DNA of 55,821 nt, taken from NCBI GenBank assembly GCA_017303575.1, contig JAFLCL010000026.1, positions 1 to 55,821 of the forward strand. Direction: 5' to 3'. Made by a program: the position numbers and the translations under genes. Each line of letters begins with the position of its first letter. Position 1 is the stretch's first letter. Shown here piece by piece: positions 24,757-36,328 of this stretch. The notes beneath the pieces are model-generated. The model was not told the origin of the DNA, did no database searches, and worked only from the letters and a program-made list of their open reading frames with translations. This DNA is from Deltaproteobacteria bacterium. Its GTDB lineage: Bacteria > Myxococcota_A > Polyangia > Polyangiales > Sandaracinaceae.

Positions 24757-25727
24757 CGCGCGCGGGCCGAGTGTGGACGCTGTGCGTGTCGGTTTGCCTA
24801 CTGACAGCTACGGGAGCCTTCGGCTGCAACTGCAGCGAGTCCGACACGAGCCCCCAGGAGACGCCGGAGCTCATCGAGGCAGCACCGATCCTCGGACTCG
24901 AGCCGAGCGTCGCGGAGCGACGGCTCGCGCTGGTGGACGGTGAGGCTGTGACCGTTCTCGACCTCGCGCGCGAGCTCGAAGAGGCGAGCCCGGCCATCGC
25001 CGCGAGACAGGTCGACCCGGACGCCAGGTTGGCCGTGCTCGAGGCGATGTTGGTCGAGCGGGCCCTCGCCGCCGAGGCACGCGATCGAGGGCACGCCGAA
25101 GATCCGACCGTGGTGCGCGCCAGCGAGCAGCTCTACGTGCGCGCGCTCGCGTCCCAGATCGCAAGCGAAGTCCCGCAGCCCAGTCAGGAGGCGGTCCGCG
25201 CAGTGTTCGACCTCCAGCGTTCACGATACCGAACGCCCGAGCTGCGCGCCGTCGGTCTCATCTTCACGCGCGACCGTGCCGCAGCAGAGCAGGCGCTCAC
25301 GGCCCTCCTCGCAGGAGACCAGCGACAGGCGCCTCAAGAGTGGATGCGAGCCGCCGAACGCATCGGGTTCGCCGGACCCCGGCGGCAGCCGCGCGAGGAG
25401 ACCGAGTTCTTCGCCGCCCTCCCCCGTGATGGCGAGGCGTTCGTCGCCCAGCCCGTGCGAGACGCCGCGTTCGAGACGGAGCCAGGTGCGATCCACCCCG
25501 CGCTGGTGCCGTACGACGACGGCTTCTACATCGTCCGCGTCTCCTCGCGCGCCGAACCAACCGACATCTCGTTCGAGGAAGCCGCGCCCAGGATCCGCGC
25601 TGAGCTCCACGAGGAGGCGGTGGACTCCGCCGTCACTCAGCTGATCGCGGAGAGGCTCGCCGCGGCCACGTACGATGACGCCGCGCTCGAAGCAGTGGTG
25701 GTCCCGGCCGAAGCGTCGGCTCCCTGA
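24753..25727 (+). CDS. PpiC/SurA-like peptidyl-prolyl isomerase lipoprotein
   Basis: A 324-residue lipoprotein whose signal VCLLTATGAFGC ends at a lipobox Cys. A SurA-like N-terminal domain follows (ALVDGEAVTVLDLARELEEA; LAVLEAMLVERALAAEARDRG), then a parvulin-like domain (LRAVGLIFTRDRAAAEQALTALL; AAFETEPGAIHPALVPYDD; GFYIVRVSSR). The His expected in the first parvulin strand is missing, so activity is uncertain. GTG 24753 has a perfect AGGAGG at 24743-24748 and shares four bases with the previous stop. It is the last gene of the export operon. Confidence 0.78.
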   Translation: MTRAGRVWTLCVSVCLLTATGAFGCNCSESDTSPQETPELIEAAPILGLEPSVAERRLALVDGEAVTVLDLARELEEASPAIAARQVDPDARLAVLEAMLVERALAAEARDRGHAEDPTVVRASEQLYVRALASQIASEVPQPSQEAVRAVFDLQRSRYRTPELRAVGLIFTRDRAAAEQALTALLAGDQRQAPQEWMRAAERIGFAGPRRQPREETEFFAALPRDGEAFVAQPVRDAAFETEPGAIHPALVPYDDGFYIVRVSSRAEPTDISFEEAAPRIRAELHEEAVDSAVTQLIAERLAAATYDDAALEAVVVPAEASAP

Positions 25728-25748
25728 GCTTCTGCAGCCGCGCGGCGG

Positions 25749-27326
25749 TCACCTCAACAAGAGGCGCACAGCGTAGGCGAGCGCGCCTGCGCCCAGCATC
25801 GTCACGATCGCTGCGGCGAGGAACAGCGCGATCCAGAGCCACGCGGGGCGCGAGCTCGAGCGCGGCATTGCCCGCAGCTGCTCGGTCCTGATCGCTTGCT
25901 CGGGGCGCGTGAACGACGCGGGCGGCGCGATCCCCGTGTAGCTCGCTCGGCCCTCGAGGCTCGGTGACGCCGCTGCGATCGGCTGCGGGGGCGCTTGAAA
26001 CGACCCTTGAGGGACGCGGGGGCCCGCCGCATGCGGCCCGGGCAGCGTCTGCGGTGTGGGCGCCGTGGCCGGGACGAAGGGTGCAGGGGTGACCGCGCGC
26101 GTCGTGGGGGCACGTGACGGAACCGGGATCGGCGCTCGCGACGAGAGCGAGGCGGGCGGTGGCTGCAGCGACGGAGCGTGGGCCGGGCTCGTCGATGTCT
26201 CACGCACGGTGTCGCGGGTGATGTCCACGGGACGCGCGACTTGCGGGCGCACGCCGGTCTCGGCGGGGAGGAAGATGGCGCGGTCGTCCGACACGCCGAT
26301 CGCACGCGCGAGGCGATCGGCGAGGTCGTCGACGTTTCGGATTCGCTTGTCGACGTCGCGCGTCACTGCGTCTGCGAGCACGCGGTCGAGCTCGGGCGGC
26401 GCATCGGGTCGCAGCGATCGGAGAGAGAGAGTGCGTCCCTCGAGGATGCAGCCGAAGAGCTGCCCGAAGTCCTCGGCGGGGTAGATGGATCGACCCGTGA
26501 GCATCTCGAAGGCGATGGCGCCGATGGCGAACACATCGGCGCGCTCGTCGACGGGCGCGTTCTCCGCGAGCATCTCGGGCGCCATGTAGCGAGGCGTGCC
26601 GAGCACCGTGCCCGTCGCCGTGATGCGATCGGGCTTGGCCGTGTACCGCGAGAGACCGAAGTCGAGGATCTTGCACGGCGGCAGCCCGCTCTCGAGCAAG
26701 AGAATGTTCTCGGGCTTGAGGTCACGGTGGAGAATGCCCTTCGCGTGGGCGAGCGAGACGCCGTCGCAGACCGCCGCGAGCACGGGCCAGGCATTGCGCG
26801 GCATGAACGGCCCACCGTGAGACAAGCGATCCTTCAACGTCTTGCCCACGAGGTGCTCCATCGCGAGCCACCAGGTTCCGTCCCTGGCGCGATCGAACGC
26901 AACGAGCCGCACGATGGCGGGATGACGGATCTCGCGTAGCACCGCGGCCTCGCGCTGGAAGCGCTCGACGACCGCAGGATCCTTCGAGCGATCCTTGTGG
27001 AGCACCTTGAGCGCGACGAGGGTGCCCGTCTTCATGTCGACGGCGGTGAGCACGCGTCCCATCGCGCCGATGCCCAGGCGCGCGTCCACTCGGAAGCGGT
27101 CGCCGAAGAAGCCGCCGATGTCCGTCGCGCTCACGACGGCCGTGGCCTCCTCTTCGTCCCAACCCCCTTCCATCAGCTCCTCGGCGGAAGGCGCAGCCAC
27201 CGCAGGCTGCCTCGTGCTCGCCTCGCTCGGCTTCGCCGTCCACGCGACGCCTCCGACCACCTCGGTCTGGTCGTCGAAGTCGTCCGGCGCATCCGGAACG
27301 GGAGAATCCGTCACGGGCGCAAGCAT
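25749..27326 (-). CDS. Membrane Ser/Thr protein kinase
   Basis: A 525-residue Hanks-type kinase. Residues about 70-340 form the kinase domain: glycine-rich loop [12 protein letters not shown], catalytic [21 protein letters not shown], and the activation-loop end [12 protein letters not shown] 150-residue Pro/Ala-rich linker leads to a single C-terminal membrane helix ([24 protein letters not shown]) with almost no extracellular part. ATG 27326 is used; a GTG at 27314 is an alternative. Convergent with the export operon, 21 bases from its end. It is the last gene of a PAP2-DUF1877-kinase run. Confidence 0.92.
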   Translation of the reverse strand: MLAPVTDSPVPDAPDDFDDQTEVVGGVAWTAKPSEASTRQPAVAAPSAEELMEGGWDEEEATAVVSATDIGGFFGDRFRVDARLGIGAMGRVLTAVDMKTGTLVALKVLHKDRSKDPAVVERFQREAAVLREIRHPAIVRLVAFDRARDGTWWLAMEHLVGKTLKDRLSHGGPFMPRNAWPVLAAVCDGVSLAHAKGILHRDLKPENILLLESGLPPCKILDFGLSRYTAKPDRITATGTVLGTPRYMAPEMLAENAPVDERADVFAIGAIAFEMLTGRSIYPAEDFGQLFGCILEGRTLSLRSLRPDAPPELDRVLADAVTRDVDKRIRNVDDLADRLARAIGVSDDRAIFLPAETGVRPQVARPVDITRDTVRETSTSPAHAPSLQPPPASLSSRAPIPVPSRAPTTRAVTPAPFVPATAPTPQTLPGPHAAGPRVPQGSFQAPPQPIAAASPSLEGRASYTGIAPPASFTRPEQAIRTEQLRAMPRSSSRPAWLWIALFLAAAIVTMLGAGALAYAVRLLLR

Positions 27327-27395
27327 AGCGGATCTCCCGTCTGCACCGGGATTCCGCGAACATTCCGCCACCGCTGGATCCCGATCGCTCTGTCG

Positions 27396-27878
27396 TCAGA
27401 GATCGACGGCGAAGACGATGGCCCGCTCTTCGCGCGCGGCTCGCGCGTAGAACGGCGCGAGCCGCTCGAACCAGGCGAACGTGTAGCCGAAGTCTTCTTC
27501 GTCGAGGTCGCCGTAGTCGTTGCGATCGATGCGCTGGTAGCCCGCGCGGAAGCGCGCCTCGTCCCAGGGCGCGAGCGCCTTGGCGATCGCCACCACGTCG
27601 TCTGCGCCCTTCACCGAGACGATCGCCGCCTCGGTGCGCACCAACACCGTGCCGCCCAGGATCGCGCGCGAGAGCGGCGGGCTGGCGTCGCGGAGATCGA
27701 GCCTGCCATCGGTGAGCGCGCGATGGATCGCGTCCCACGCGCGATCGAGCTCGCACGCGTTCTCCCACCGCTCCTCGAGATCGGTGACGATGTCGAGCAC
27801 CTCGCGATCGGAGCGCGCCTCACCGAGGCGAGCGAGATCTTCGTCGTCGAGGGCGAACAACACTCCGCGGCCGGACAT
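27396..27878 (-). CDS. DUF1877 family protein (YfbM-like)
   Basis: A 160-residue cytoplasmic protein matching the DUF1877 pattern: MSGRGVLFALDDEDLARL at the start, LEERWENACELDRAWDAIHRAL, the PLSRAILGG block, and GYTFAWFERLAPFYARAA near the end. The function of the family is unknown, and its length is typical. It lies 15 bases after the PAP2 gene and 69 bases before the kinase start, so probably cotranscribed with both. Confidence 0.85.
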   Translation of the reverse strand: MSGRGVLFALDDEDLARLGEARSDREVLDIVTDLEERWENACELDRAWDAIHRALTDGRLDLRDASPPLSRAILGGTVLVRTEAAIVSVKGADDVVAIAKALAPWDEARFRAGYQRIDRNDYGDLDEEDFGYTFAWFERLAPFYARAAREERAIVFAVDL

Positions 27879-27893
27879 CGGCGCGACGATACC

Positions 27894-28427
27894 TCACGCA
27901 CCTGCCCAGCGCGTGAAGCGATCGACGCCGATCGCGCAGAGCGCGCCGAGCACCCAGCCCACCACGAGATCGCTCGGGTAGTGCACGCCGACGTAGAGGC
28001 GCGTGAGAGAGAGGAGGATCGCGCCGCCGATCGCGAGCGCGCCCCAGCGTGGGCCGAAGCGCAGCGCGATCCACGTCGCCCCCGCCATGCACGCTGTCGC
28101 CGTTCCAGACGGCATGCCGGTGCTCGTCGGGGGCGGGACGGTGCCGAGCACGTGCAGCTGCTCGCGCAGGCTCGCGAGGCCCGTCGGACGGAGTCGCCCG
28201 ATCAGGGGCTTCAGGACCGTCTCGCTCACGAACAGCGAGAAGAAGAACGCGAGCCATCCATCACGCGCCGTGCGTGCGTCGTCCTTCGTGCGTCGCGATG
28301 CGAGCACGGCGAGCAGCGCGAGCAGGTAGACATAGAGACCCCAGTCGCTCGCGAAGCCGACGATCGGATCGAGCCACGGCGCGCGGAGGCCGTTGAAGAA
28401 GAGGAGGATCGAGGTCTCGCCGGGCAC
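27894..28427 (-). CDS. PAP2-family membrane phosphatase
   Basis: A 177-residue membrane protein with about five helices and the PAP2 signature: KPLIGRLRPTG (motif 1), PSGTATA (motif 2, His of the usual PSGH replaced by Thr) and SLTRLYVGVHYPSDLVVG (motif 3). Family members dephosphorylate undecaprenyl diphosphate or lipid phosphates at the outer face of the membrane. Loss of the motif 2 His may weaken catalysis. GTG at 28427 is preferred, since an ATG at 28517 would overlap the divergent Nit gene and add a Cys-rich non-hydrophobic head. Confidence 0.8.
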   Translation of the reverse strand: MPGETSILLFFNGLRAPWLDPIVGFASDWGLYVYLLALLAVLASRRTKDDARTARDGWLAFFFSLFVSETVLKPLIGRLRPTGLASLREQLHVLGTVPPPTSTGMPSGTATACMAGATWIALRFGPRWGALAIGGAILLSLTRLYVGVHYPSDLVVGWVLGALCAIGVDRFTRWAGA

Positions 28428-28488
28428 GGGCGCGCGAGCATGGCACGCGCACGCTCGGCATGGCTCCGTCGTGTACGCTGCCCGCACG

Positions 28489-29370
28489 ATGACCTCAGGC
28501 ACGACCAGCGGGCGCACGAAGGCCGCCGTGATCCAGATGATCTCGACCGATCAGGTCGAGCCCAACCTGGCGCAGATGGAGCGCCTCGTGCGCGCCGCGG
28601 CCGAGGATCGCGCCTCGCTCGTGGTGGTGCCCGAGTGCTTCGCGTACCTCGGATCGGACGCCGCGGGCGCGACCTCGCCGGGCAAGGCCGCGATCGCGGA
28701 ACGCCTTCCGCCGCAAGGCGATCCGAGCGATGCCCCGATCCTGTCGCGCTGCGCGGCGCTCGCGAAGGAGCTCTCGGTCGAGCTGGTGCTCGGCGGCTTC
28801 TGGGAGCGGGGTGAGGATCCGAAGAAGGTGAAGAACGCGTGCGTGCACCTCGATGCGCGCGGCGAGGTCCGTGCGGTCTACCGAAAGATCCATCTCTTCG
28901 ACGTCGACCTCGCCGATGGCACCAAGCTCCAAGAGTCGGCCTCGGTCGAGCCCGGCACCGAGCTCGTCGTGACCGACTCCGCGATCGGCAAGCTGGGTCT
29001 GTCGGTCTGTTACGACGTGCGCTTCCCCGAGCTCTATCGAGGCCTCGTCGATCGCGGCGCGACCGCGCTCACCGTGCCGGCGGCGTTCACGCTCACGACC
29101 GGCAAGGACCACTGGCACGTGCTCCTCCGCGCGCGCGCGATCGAGTCGCAGTGCTACGTGCTCGCGGCCGCGCAGACAGGACGCCACTCTTCTGCTTCTG
29201 CGGGGGCCACGAGACAGAGCTATGGCCACGCGCTGATCATCGATCCGTGGGGCACCGTGCTCGCCGAGTGCGGGGAGGGCGAGGGCTACGCGTGCGCGTG
29301 GATCGACGACGCGGTGGTACAGCGCATCCGCACGAGCCTCCCGAGCCTCGCGCACCGACGCCTTCGCTGA
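28489..29370 (+). CDS. Nit-type carbon-nitrogen hydrolase (omega-amidase/deaminated-glutathione amidase-like)
   Basis: A 293-residue nitrilase-superfamily amidase. The catalytic triad is E49 (VVVPECF), K133 (YRKIHLFDVD) and C174 (SVCYDVRFPELYR). Extended matching to the Nit1/Nit2 branch is suggested by FDVDLADG and the RARAIESQCYVLAAAQ block. It probably hydrolyses a short omega-amide. ATG 28489 leaves a 61-base divergent gap to PAP2. The stop faces the next kinase gene's stop with three bases between. Confidence 0.88.
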   Translation: MTSGTTSGRTKAAVIQMISTDQVEPNLAQMERLVRAAAEDRASLVVVPECFAYLGSDAAGATSPGKAAIAERLPPQGDPSDAPILSRCAALAKELSVELVLGGFWERGEDPKKVKNACVHLDARGEVRAVYRKIHLFDVDLADGTKLQESASVEPGTELVVTDSAIGKLGLSVCYDVRFPELYRGLVDRGATALTVPAAFTLTTGKDHWHVLLRARAIESQCYVLAAAQTGRHSSASAGATRQSYGHALIIDPWGTVLAECGEGEGYACAWIDDAVVQRIRTSLPSLAHRRLR

Positions 29371-29373
29371 TCG

Positions 29374-30918
<1,545 letters not shown>

Positions 30919-31007
30919 ACGGGTCAGTCGTACGCCATCGCAGGCAGGGTCGGAAGAGATCGCGCGTTCGGGTTGCGCGCGAACGGCGCGGACGCGAGCA
31001 TCGGTCG

Positions 31008-33131
31008 ATGCGGACCGTGTCTTTCGCTTCGAGGTTCGTCCTCGCGTTCAGCGCGCTCGCTGTCGCAGGGTGTGTGTCGCCACCCGGAGATCTCGGGATG
31101 GACGCTGGGCGCTACGTGCGTGAGGGCGGCCCGAGCCCGATCTTCCGCGAGTGCAGCGACGAAGCGGGCACAGGCGACGCCTCGTGCAGCGAAGCGGGCA
31201 TCCCGTCGATGGATCCCGACGCGGGCAACGACGCAGGGCCTCCGCCTCCGCCGTGCAACCTCGTGACGTTCGAGTACGTCGATGCGAGCGCGAGCTCGGT
31301 GTGGATCTCGGGCTCGTTCCTCGCCGATGGCGCGGGCGTGTGGCCGACGAGCCCGGGCGAGGGCGCGCTCGTGCTCGAGAACGATGGTGCGGGCCGTTGG
31401 TCGATCGAGCACCTCGTCGAGCCCGTGGGTCGCCACACCTACAAGATCATCGTCGACGGCACGCGGTGGATCGCCGATCCCGGAAACCCCGTGAGCGAGC
31501 CCGACGGCTTCGGCGGACAGAACAGCGTGATCGATCCCTGCGGCGCGAGCTGCGGCGACCTCGACGAGTTCGACTGGCGCGACGCGGTCATGTACTTCGC
31601 GATGGTCGATCGCTTCCGCGACTCCGATGGCTCGCGCATGGAGGTGAGCGGCGCGACCGACGGTCCGATCGCGAGCGGTCAGTACCTCGGCGGCGATCTC
31701 GACGGCGTGACCGAGCAGCTGCCCTACCTCGCGGATCTCGGCGTGACCGCGCTGTGGCTGAGCGCGCCCTACGACAACCGGGACACGGCCGGTGCGGCCA
31801 TCGATCCAGCGTCCGATCCGCGCATGTACTCCGCGTACCACGGCTACTGGCCGTCGCCGGAGAACGTCGACTACACGATGCCGATGAGCCCCTCGCCGCG
31901 GCCGCGCGTCGAGCCGCGCATCGGAGGCGATGCGGATCTGCGATCGCTCGTCGACACGCTGCACGCGACGACGGGCCGCGACGGCCACGGGATGAAGATC
32001 CTCTTCGACTACGTGATGAAGCACGCGGACATCGAGAGTGGTCTCTACCGCGCGCACCCCGACTGGTTCGTGACGCCCGTGACGGGCTGCGCGCCGGATC
32101 GCTGGGACGATCCGTTCTGGTCGACGCGCTGCTCGTTCACCAACTACCTGCCGAGCTTCGACTTCTACCAAGACGCGCCTCGCCGCTGGTCGGTCGCGGA
32201 CGCGACGTGGTGGGCCACCGAGTACGACCTCGATGGCTTCCGACTCGACGCGGTGAAGCACATCCCGCTCAGCTGGCTGATGGACCTGCGTGATCGGATC
32301 GACACGTCGGTGCCGATGCCCGCGGGGCAGCGCTTCTACATGGTCGGCGAGACGTTCGACTACTTCAGCCGCGACACGCTGCGACGCTTCGTCGATCCCG
32401 AGGAGATGCTCGACGGTCAGTTCGACTTTCCGTTCAAGCGCGAGCTCTGCACCGCGATGTTCCGCCCCGAGGGCAGCCTCGCGGGGTTCAGCGCGTGGAT
32501 GGACGGCAACGACGGCTTCTACGGTCCCGGCTCGCTGATGACGACGTGGATCGGCAACCACGACATCCCGCGCGCGATCCACTTCGCGAGCCGGCAGATC
32601 GGGAGCTGCACCGAGGGCTCCAACGCGGGCAACGGCTGGAACCCGAGCGCGTACACGCAGCCCACCGACGCTGCACCGTACGAGCGCCTGGGCCTCTCGT
32701 TCGTCGTGATGTTCACGAGCCCCGGCATCCCTCTCGTCTACTACGGCGACGAGATCGGCCTCGCGGGTGGTGGTGATCCCGACAACCGCCGCATGATGCC
32801 GTGGGAGGACGAGGGCGACACGCTGCTCGCGCCGCAGATCGCGCTCCGCAACACGGTGCGCGCGCTCGGTCGCATCCGCGGCGAGAACCCGGTGCTCGGG
32901 CGCGGTCGACGCACGACGCTCTCGTCCACCCAGGACACCTGGGTCTACCGGATGACGGGTTGCGGCAGTGCGGGCGCGAGCGACGTGATCGTCGCCATCA
33001 ACCGCGCGGACGGAGCGAACACCGTCTCGATTCCCGCCGGCAGCTACGACGATCTCGTCAGCGAGACGATGGCGAGCGGCGGATCGATCTCGCTCGGCCC
33101 GCGCAGCTTCCGCGTCCTCCGCGCGCGCTGA
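31008..33131 (+). CDS. Secreted GH13 alpha-amylase lipoprotein
   Basis: A 707-residue lipoprotein: signal peptide with lipobox LAVAGC, an Asp/Gly-rich linker, an E-set/CBM48-like module (residues about 85-170: VSFEYVDASASSVWISGSF-like strands), then a GH13 barrel. Catalytic residues are visible: nucleophile D414 in DGFRLDAVKH, acid/base E448 in MVGETFDY, and D519 in GNHDIPR. A short beta domain closes the protein. It acts on starch or maltodextrin at the cell surface and feeds glucose units to the cytoplasmic phosphorylase route. The stop codon coincides with the left arm of the repeat element that follows. Confidence 0.92.
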   Translation: MRTVSFASRFVLAFSALAVAGCVSPPGDLGMDAGRYVREGGPSPIFRECSDEAGTGDASCSEAGIPSMDPDAGNDAGPPPPPCNLVTFEYVDASASSVWISGSFLADGAGVWPTSPGEGALVLENDGAGRWSIEHLVEPVGRHTYKIIVDGTRWIADPGNPVSEPDGFGGQNSVIDPCGASCGDLDEFDWRDAVMYFAMVDRFRDSDGSRMEVSGATDGPIASGQYLGGDLDGVTEQLPYLADLGVTALWLSAPYDNRDTAGAAIDPASDPRMYSAYHGYWPSPENVDYTMPMSPSPRPRVEPRIGGDADLRSLVDTLHATTGRDGHGMKILFDYVMKHADIESGLYRAHPDWFVTPVTGCAPDRWDDPFWSTRCSFTNYLPSFDFYQDAPRRWSVADATWWATEYDLDGFRLDAVKHIPLSWLMDLRDRIDTSVPMPAGQRFYMVGETFDYFSRDTLRRFVDPEEMLDGQFDFPFKRELCTAMFRPEGSLAGFSAWMDGNDGFYGPGSLMTTWIGNHDIPRAIHFASRQIGSCTEGSNAGNGWNPSAYTQPTDAAPYERLGLSFVVMFTSPGIPLVYYGDEIGLAGGGDPDNRRMMPWEDEGDTLLAPQIALRNTVRALGRIRGENPVLGRGRRTTLSSTQDTWVYRMTGCGSAGASDVIVAINRADGANTVSIPAGSYDDLVSETMASGGSISLGPRSFRVLRAR

Positions 33132-33378
33132 GAGAGCGAGAAACAATCGTTTCGAGCTCTCGAACTGTCGTACGGGGTTTGGGGGCAGCGCCCCCATCTC
33201 GCGGCGCCTGCGCCGCGGACAACTGAGAGAGCGAGAAAGAATCCCCGTGCTTCGAGTCGGGCCGCGGCGGAGGGGGGTCCGATGCTCAAACATCCTCGGC
33301 CTTCGGCCTGCGGAACTCGCCCTGGACCCCCCACCACCGCGTCCCTTTAGGCCGTGAATCGATTGTTTCTCGCTCTCT
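33131..33378. repeat. Inverted-repeat-bounded hairpin element, MITE-like
   Basis: A 19-bp arm (33131-33149, begins AGAGAGCGAGAAAC) is perfectly inverted at 33360-33378, and a third copy with one mismatch (33226-33243) is in direct orientation to the left arm. Inside are nested dyads: GGGGGC-AGC-GCCCCC (33181-33195), GCGGCGC-CT-GCGCCGC (33201-33216) and 9-bp arms GGGGGGTCC/GGACCCCCC (33272-33280 and 33324-33332). No gene fits. The left arm overlaps the last base of the amylase stop. Could be a miniature transposable element or a dispersed regulatory RNA repeat. Confidence 0.6.
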
Positions 33379-33464
33379 GAGTCATCGCGCTCCGCGTGCG
33401 CTCAGCTGGCCTCTCGCGTAAGCCCGGCGCGCGCGGCTCGTCGCGCACGCTGGGAGGCTCACGC

Positions 33465-36173
33465 ATGGTCGCAGAGGCAAGCGTTCGTCACGTCTACAGG
33501 TTCGGCGTCGGCACCACCGATGGCCGCTCCTCGATGAAGGATCTCCTCGGCGGCAAGGGCGCGAACCTCGCGGAGATGGCGCAGGCCGGGCTGCCCGTGC
33601 CGCCTGGCTTCACGATCACCACCGAGGTCTGTGCGCACGTCGCCGGCGATGCTGCGAGTGGCGCGAACAAGGGCAACACCGAGCTCGCGATCCCGAACTG
33701 GCTCTGGCCCGAGATCGACGCGGCGATGCTCGAGGTCGAGGCCGCCGTCGACGCGAAGTTCGGCGACGCGACGCGACCCTTGCTCGTCTCGGTGCGATCG
33801 GGCGCGGCCGTCTCGATGCCGGGCATGATGGACACGGTCTTGAACCTCGGCCTCAACGACGCCGTGTGTGAAGGCCTCGCTGTGCGCACCGGTCGCGCGC
33901 GCTTCGCCTGGGACGCGTACCGACGCTTCGTCTCGATGTTCGGCGACGTCGTGATGGGCGTCCCACGCGCGGAGTTCGAGCACGCGCTCGACGCGGTGAA
34001 GAAGGACGCGGGCGCGAGCACCGATCAGGATCTCGACGAGAAGGCGCTGCGCGACGTCGTCTCACGCTTCAAGACGATCTACCGCACGCACACGGGCCAC
34101 GCGTTCCCCGAGTCGCCACGCGAGCAGCTCGAGCGCGCCATCCTCGCGGTGTTCGCGTCGTGGAACGGTGACCGCGCCAAGAAGTACCGCGAGGTGCAGA
34201 AGATCCGCGGCCTCAAGGGCACGGCGGTGAACGTGCAGGCGATGGTGTTCGGCAACACCGGCCCGCGCTCGGGCACCGGGGTGCTCTTCACGCGCAACCC
34301 CGCGACGGGCGAGAAGGCGCTCTACGGCGAGTACCTCGTGGACGCGCAGGGTGAGGATGTCGTCGCGGGCACGCGCACACCTTCGCCGATCGCGAAGCTC
34401 CACGAGGACATGCCCGAGGTGCACGCTCAGCTCAGCGCGCTGGCGCAGCGCCTCGAGTCGCACTTCAAGAACGTGCAGGACGTCGAGTTCACCGTGCAGG
34501 ACGGACGCCTGTATCTGCTCCAGACGCGCCACGGAAAGCGCACGGGCGCGGCCGCGGTGCGCATCGCCGTCGACCTCGTGAACGAAGGCCTCGTCACGCG
34601 CGAAGAGGCGGTCGCGAACTTGGTCGAGCCAGCGCACGTCGATCAGCTCCTTCACCCGCACTTCGCGGACGAGGTGGGCTACCGCAAGCAGGGTCGTGTG
34701 ATCGCGAAGGGCCTCGCCGCCTCGCCGGGCGCGGCCGTCGGTCGCGTCGTGTTCCACGCGGAGGACGCCGAGAGCTGGAAGGCGCGGGGTGAGAAGGTGG
34801 TGCTCGTGCGCATGGAGACCTCGCCCGAGGACGTCGCGGGCATGCACGCAGCGGAGGGTGTGCTCACGAGCCGCGGCGGCATGACGAGCCACGCCGCGGT
34901 GGTCGCGCGCGGCTGGGGCAAGCCATGCGTCGCGGGCTGCGGGGATCTGATCGTCGACTACCGCACCAAGACCTTGAGCAACGGCCGCGTGACCGTGGGC
35001 GAGGGCGACTGGCTCAGCCTCAACGGCACGACGGGCGAGGTGGTGACGGGCAAGGAGACGCTCGCGGACGCCGTCGTCTCGGGATCGCTCGAGCACTTCA
35101 TGGGGTGGGTCGACGGCATGCGCGTGCTTCGGGTGCGCACCAACGCAGACACGCCCAAGGACGCTGCGACAGCGCGAGCGTTCGGCGCGGAGGGCATCGG
35201 CCTCTGTCGCACCGAGCACATGTTCTTCGAGGACAGCCGCATCCTCGCGATGCGTCGCATGATCCTCGCGGACGACGAGAAGGGCCGCCGCGCCGCGCTC
35301 GCGTTGCTCTTGCCCGAGCAGCGCAAGGACTTCGCCGGGATCTTCCGCGCGATGGCGGGCCTGCCGGTCACGATCCGCCTGCTCGATCCGCCGCTCCACG
35401 AGTTCCTTCCCAACGATGCCGTGCAGCAGGAGCAGGTGGCGCGCGCGACCGGCATGCGCGTCGAGCGTGTGCGCCAGCGTGTGAACGCGCTCCACGAGTC
35501 GAACCCGATGCTCGGTCATCGAGGCTGTCGCCTGGGCATCACGCACCCCGAGATCACCGAGATGCAGGCGCGCGCGATCTTCGAGGCCGCGTGCGAGGTG
35601 AGCGCGGAGGGGGTCGAGGTGTTGCCCGAGGTGATGGTCCCCCTCGTCGGTACCGTCGCCGAGCTCGTGCACCAGAAGGCCATCGTGCTCGACGTCGCCG
35701 AGACCGTGTTCGCGGAGAAGGGCACGCGCGTGGCGTTCCACGTGGGCACGATGATCGAGGTCCCGCGCGCTGCGCTCGTGGCGGACACGATCGCGCGTGA
35801 GGCCGAGTTCTTCTCGTTCGGCACCAACGACCTCACCCAGATGACGCTGGGCTACAGCCGAGACGACATCGCGAGCTTCGTCCCTCGCTACGTCGAGAAG
35901 GGCATCCTCGGCGACGACCCGTTCCAGTCGATCGACGTCGAGGGCGTCGGACAGCTCGTGCGCCTCGCGTGTGAGCGTGGCCGCGCGGCGCGTCCTGGCC
36001 TCCACCTCGGCATCTGCGGCGAGCACGGAGGCGATCCGCGCTCCATCGCGTTCTTCGCCGACGTGGGCCTCGACTACGTCTCGTGCTCCCCGTTCCGCGT
36101 GCCCGTCGCCCGTCTCGCTGCCGCGCAGGCCGCGCTCCGCGGCAAGGTCAACACCAAGCAGGGCGAGGCCTAA
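33465..36173 (+). CDS. ppdK: Pyruvate, phosphate dikinase
   Basis: A 902-residue enzyme interconverting pyruvate, ATP and phosphate with PEP, AMP and PPi. The N-terminal nucleotide-binding domain begins with [23 protein letters not shown]. The phosphohistidine is H476 in [17 protein letters not shown], and the PEP/pyruvate barrel has catalytic C851 in [10 protein letters not shown]. Length equals the family norm. ATG 33465 is preceded by GGAGG (33452-33456). Not an operon member: it follows the repeat element and precedes the RAYT. Confidence 0.96.
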   Translation: MVAEASVRHVYRFGVGTTDGRSSMKDLLGGKGANLAEMAQAGLPVPPGFTITTEVCAHVAGDAASGANKGNTELAIPNWLWPEIDAAMLEVEAAVDAKFGDATRPLLVSVRSGAAVSMPGMMDTVLNLGLNDAVCEGLAVRTGRARFAWDAYRRFVSMFGDVVMGVPRAEFEHALDAVKKDAGASTDQDLDEKALRDVVSRFKTIYRTHTGHAFPESPREQLERAILAVFASWNGDRAKKYREVQKIRGLKGTAVNVQAMVFGNTGPRSGTGVLFTRNPATGEKALYGEYLVDAQGEDVVAGTRTPSPIAKLHEDMPEVHAQLSALAQRLESHFKNVQDVEFTVQDGRLYLLQTRHGKRTGAAAVRIAVDLVNEGLVTREEAVANLVEPAHVDQLLHPHFADEVGYRKQGRVIAKGLAASPGAAVGRVVFHAEDAESWKARGEKVVLVRMETSPEDVAGMHAAEGVLTSRGGMTSHAAVVARGWGKPCVAGCGDLIVDYRTKTLSNGRVTVGEGDWLSLNGTTGEVVTGKETLADAVVSGSLEHFMGWVDGMRVLRVRTNADTPKDAATARAFGAEGIGLCRTEHMFFEDSRILAMRRMILADDEKGRRAALALLLPEQRKDFAGIFRAMAGLPVTIRLLDPPLHEFLPNDAVQQEQVARATGMRVERVRQRVNALHESNPMLGHRGCRLGITHPEITEMQARAIFEAACEVSAEGVEVLPEVMVPLVGTVAELVHQKAIVLDVAETVFAEKGTRVAFHVGTMIEVPRAALVADTIAREAEFFSFGTNDLTQMTLGYSRDDIASFVPRYVEKGILGDDPFQSIDVEGVGQLVRLACERGRAARPGLHLGICGEHGGDPRSIAFFADVGLDYVSCSPFRVPVARLAAAQAALRGKVNTKQGEA

Positions 36174-36174
36174 T

Positions 36175-36300
36175 CCGGGACGGTCCTGCGTTGTTGCATT
36201 GCGACAAGCATGAGACCGGGACGGTCCTGCGTTGTTGCATTCGCAACCTCGCCGTCCCCAGCTGGGCGCCCGAACCGGGACGGTCCTGCGTCGTTGCATC
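36175..36300 (+). repeat. Three left-end 26-bp direct repeats
   Basis: Copies at 36175-36200 and 36216-36241 are identical; 36275-36300 has T-to-C at position 18 and a changed last base. Start-to-start spacings of 41 and 59 are unequal. Confidence 0.9.
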
Positions 36301-36328
36301 CGTGGCCGCGGTGTCGTACGCGTCGTCG

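Noticed and set aside
33132..33464. A small gene between amylase and PPDK
   Set aside because: No frame has coding-like content; the stretch is filled by nested dyads and the inverted repeat.
36175..36300. Short direct-repeat array that could be read as a tiny CRISPR
   Set aside because: Spacers are 15 and 33 bases, two further copies are inverted on the other side of the gene, no cas genes are present, and a RAYT lies between them.
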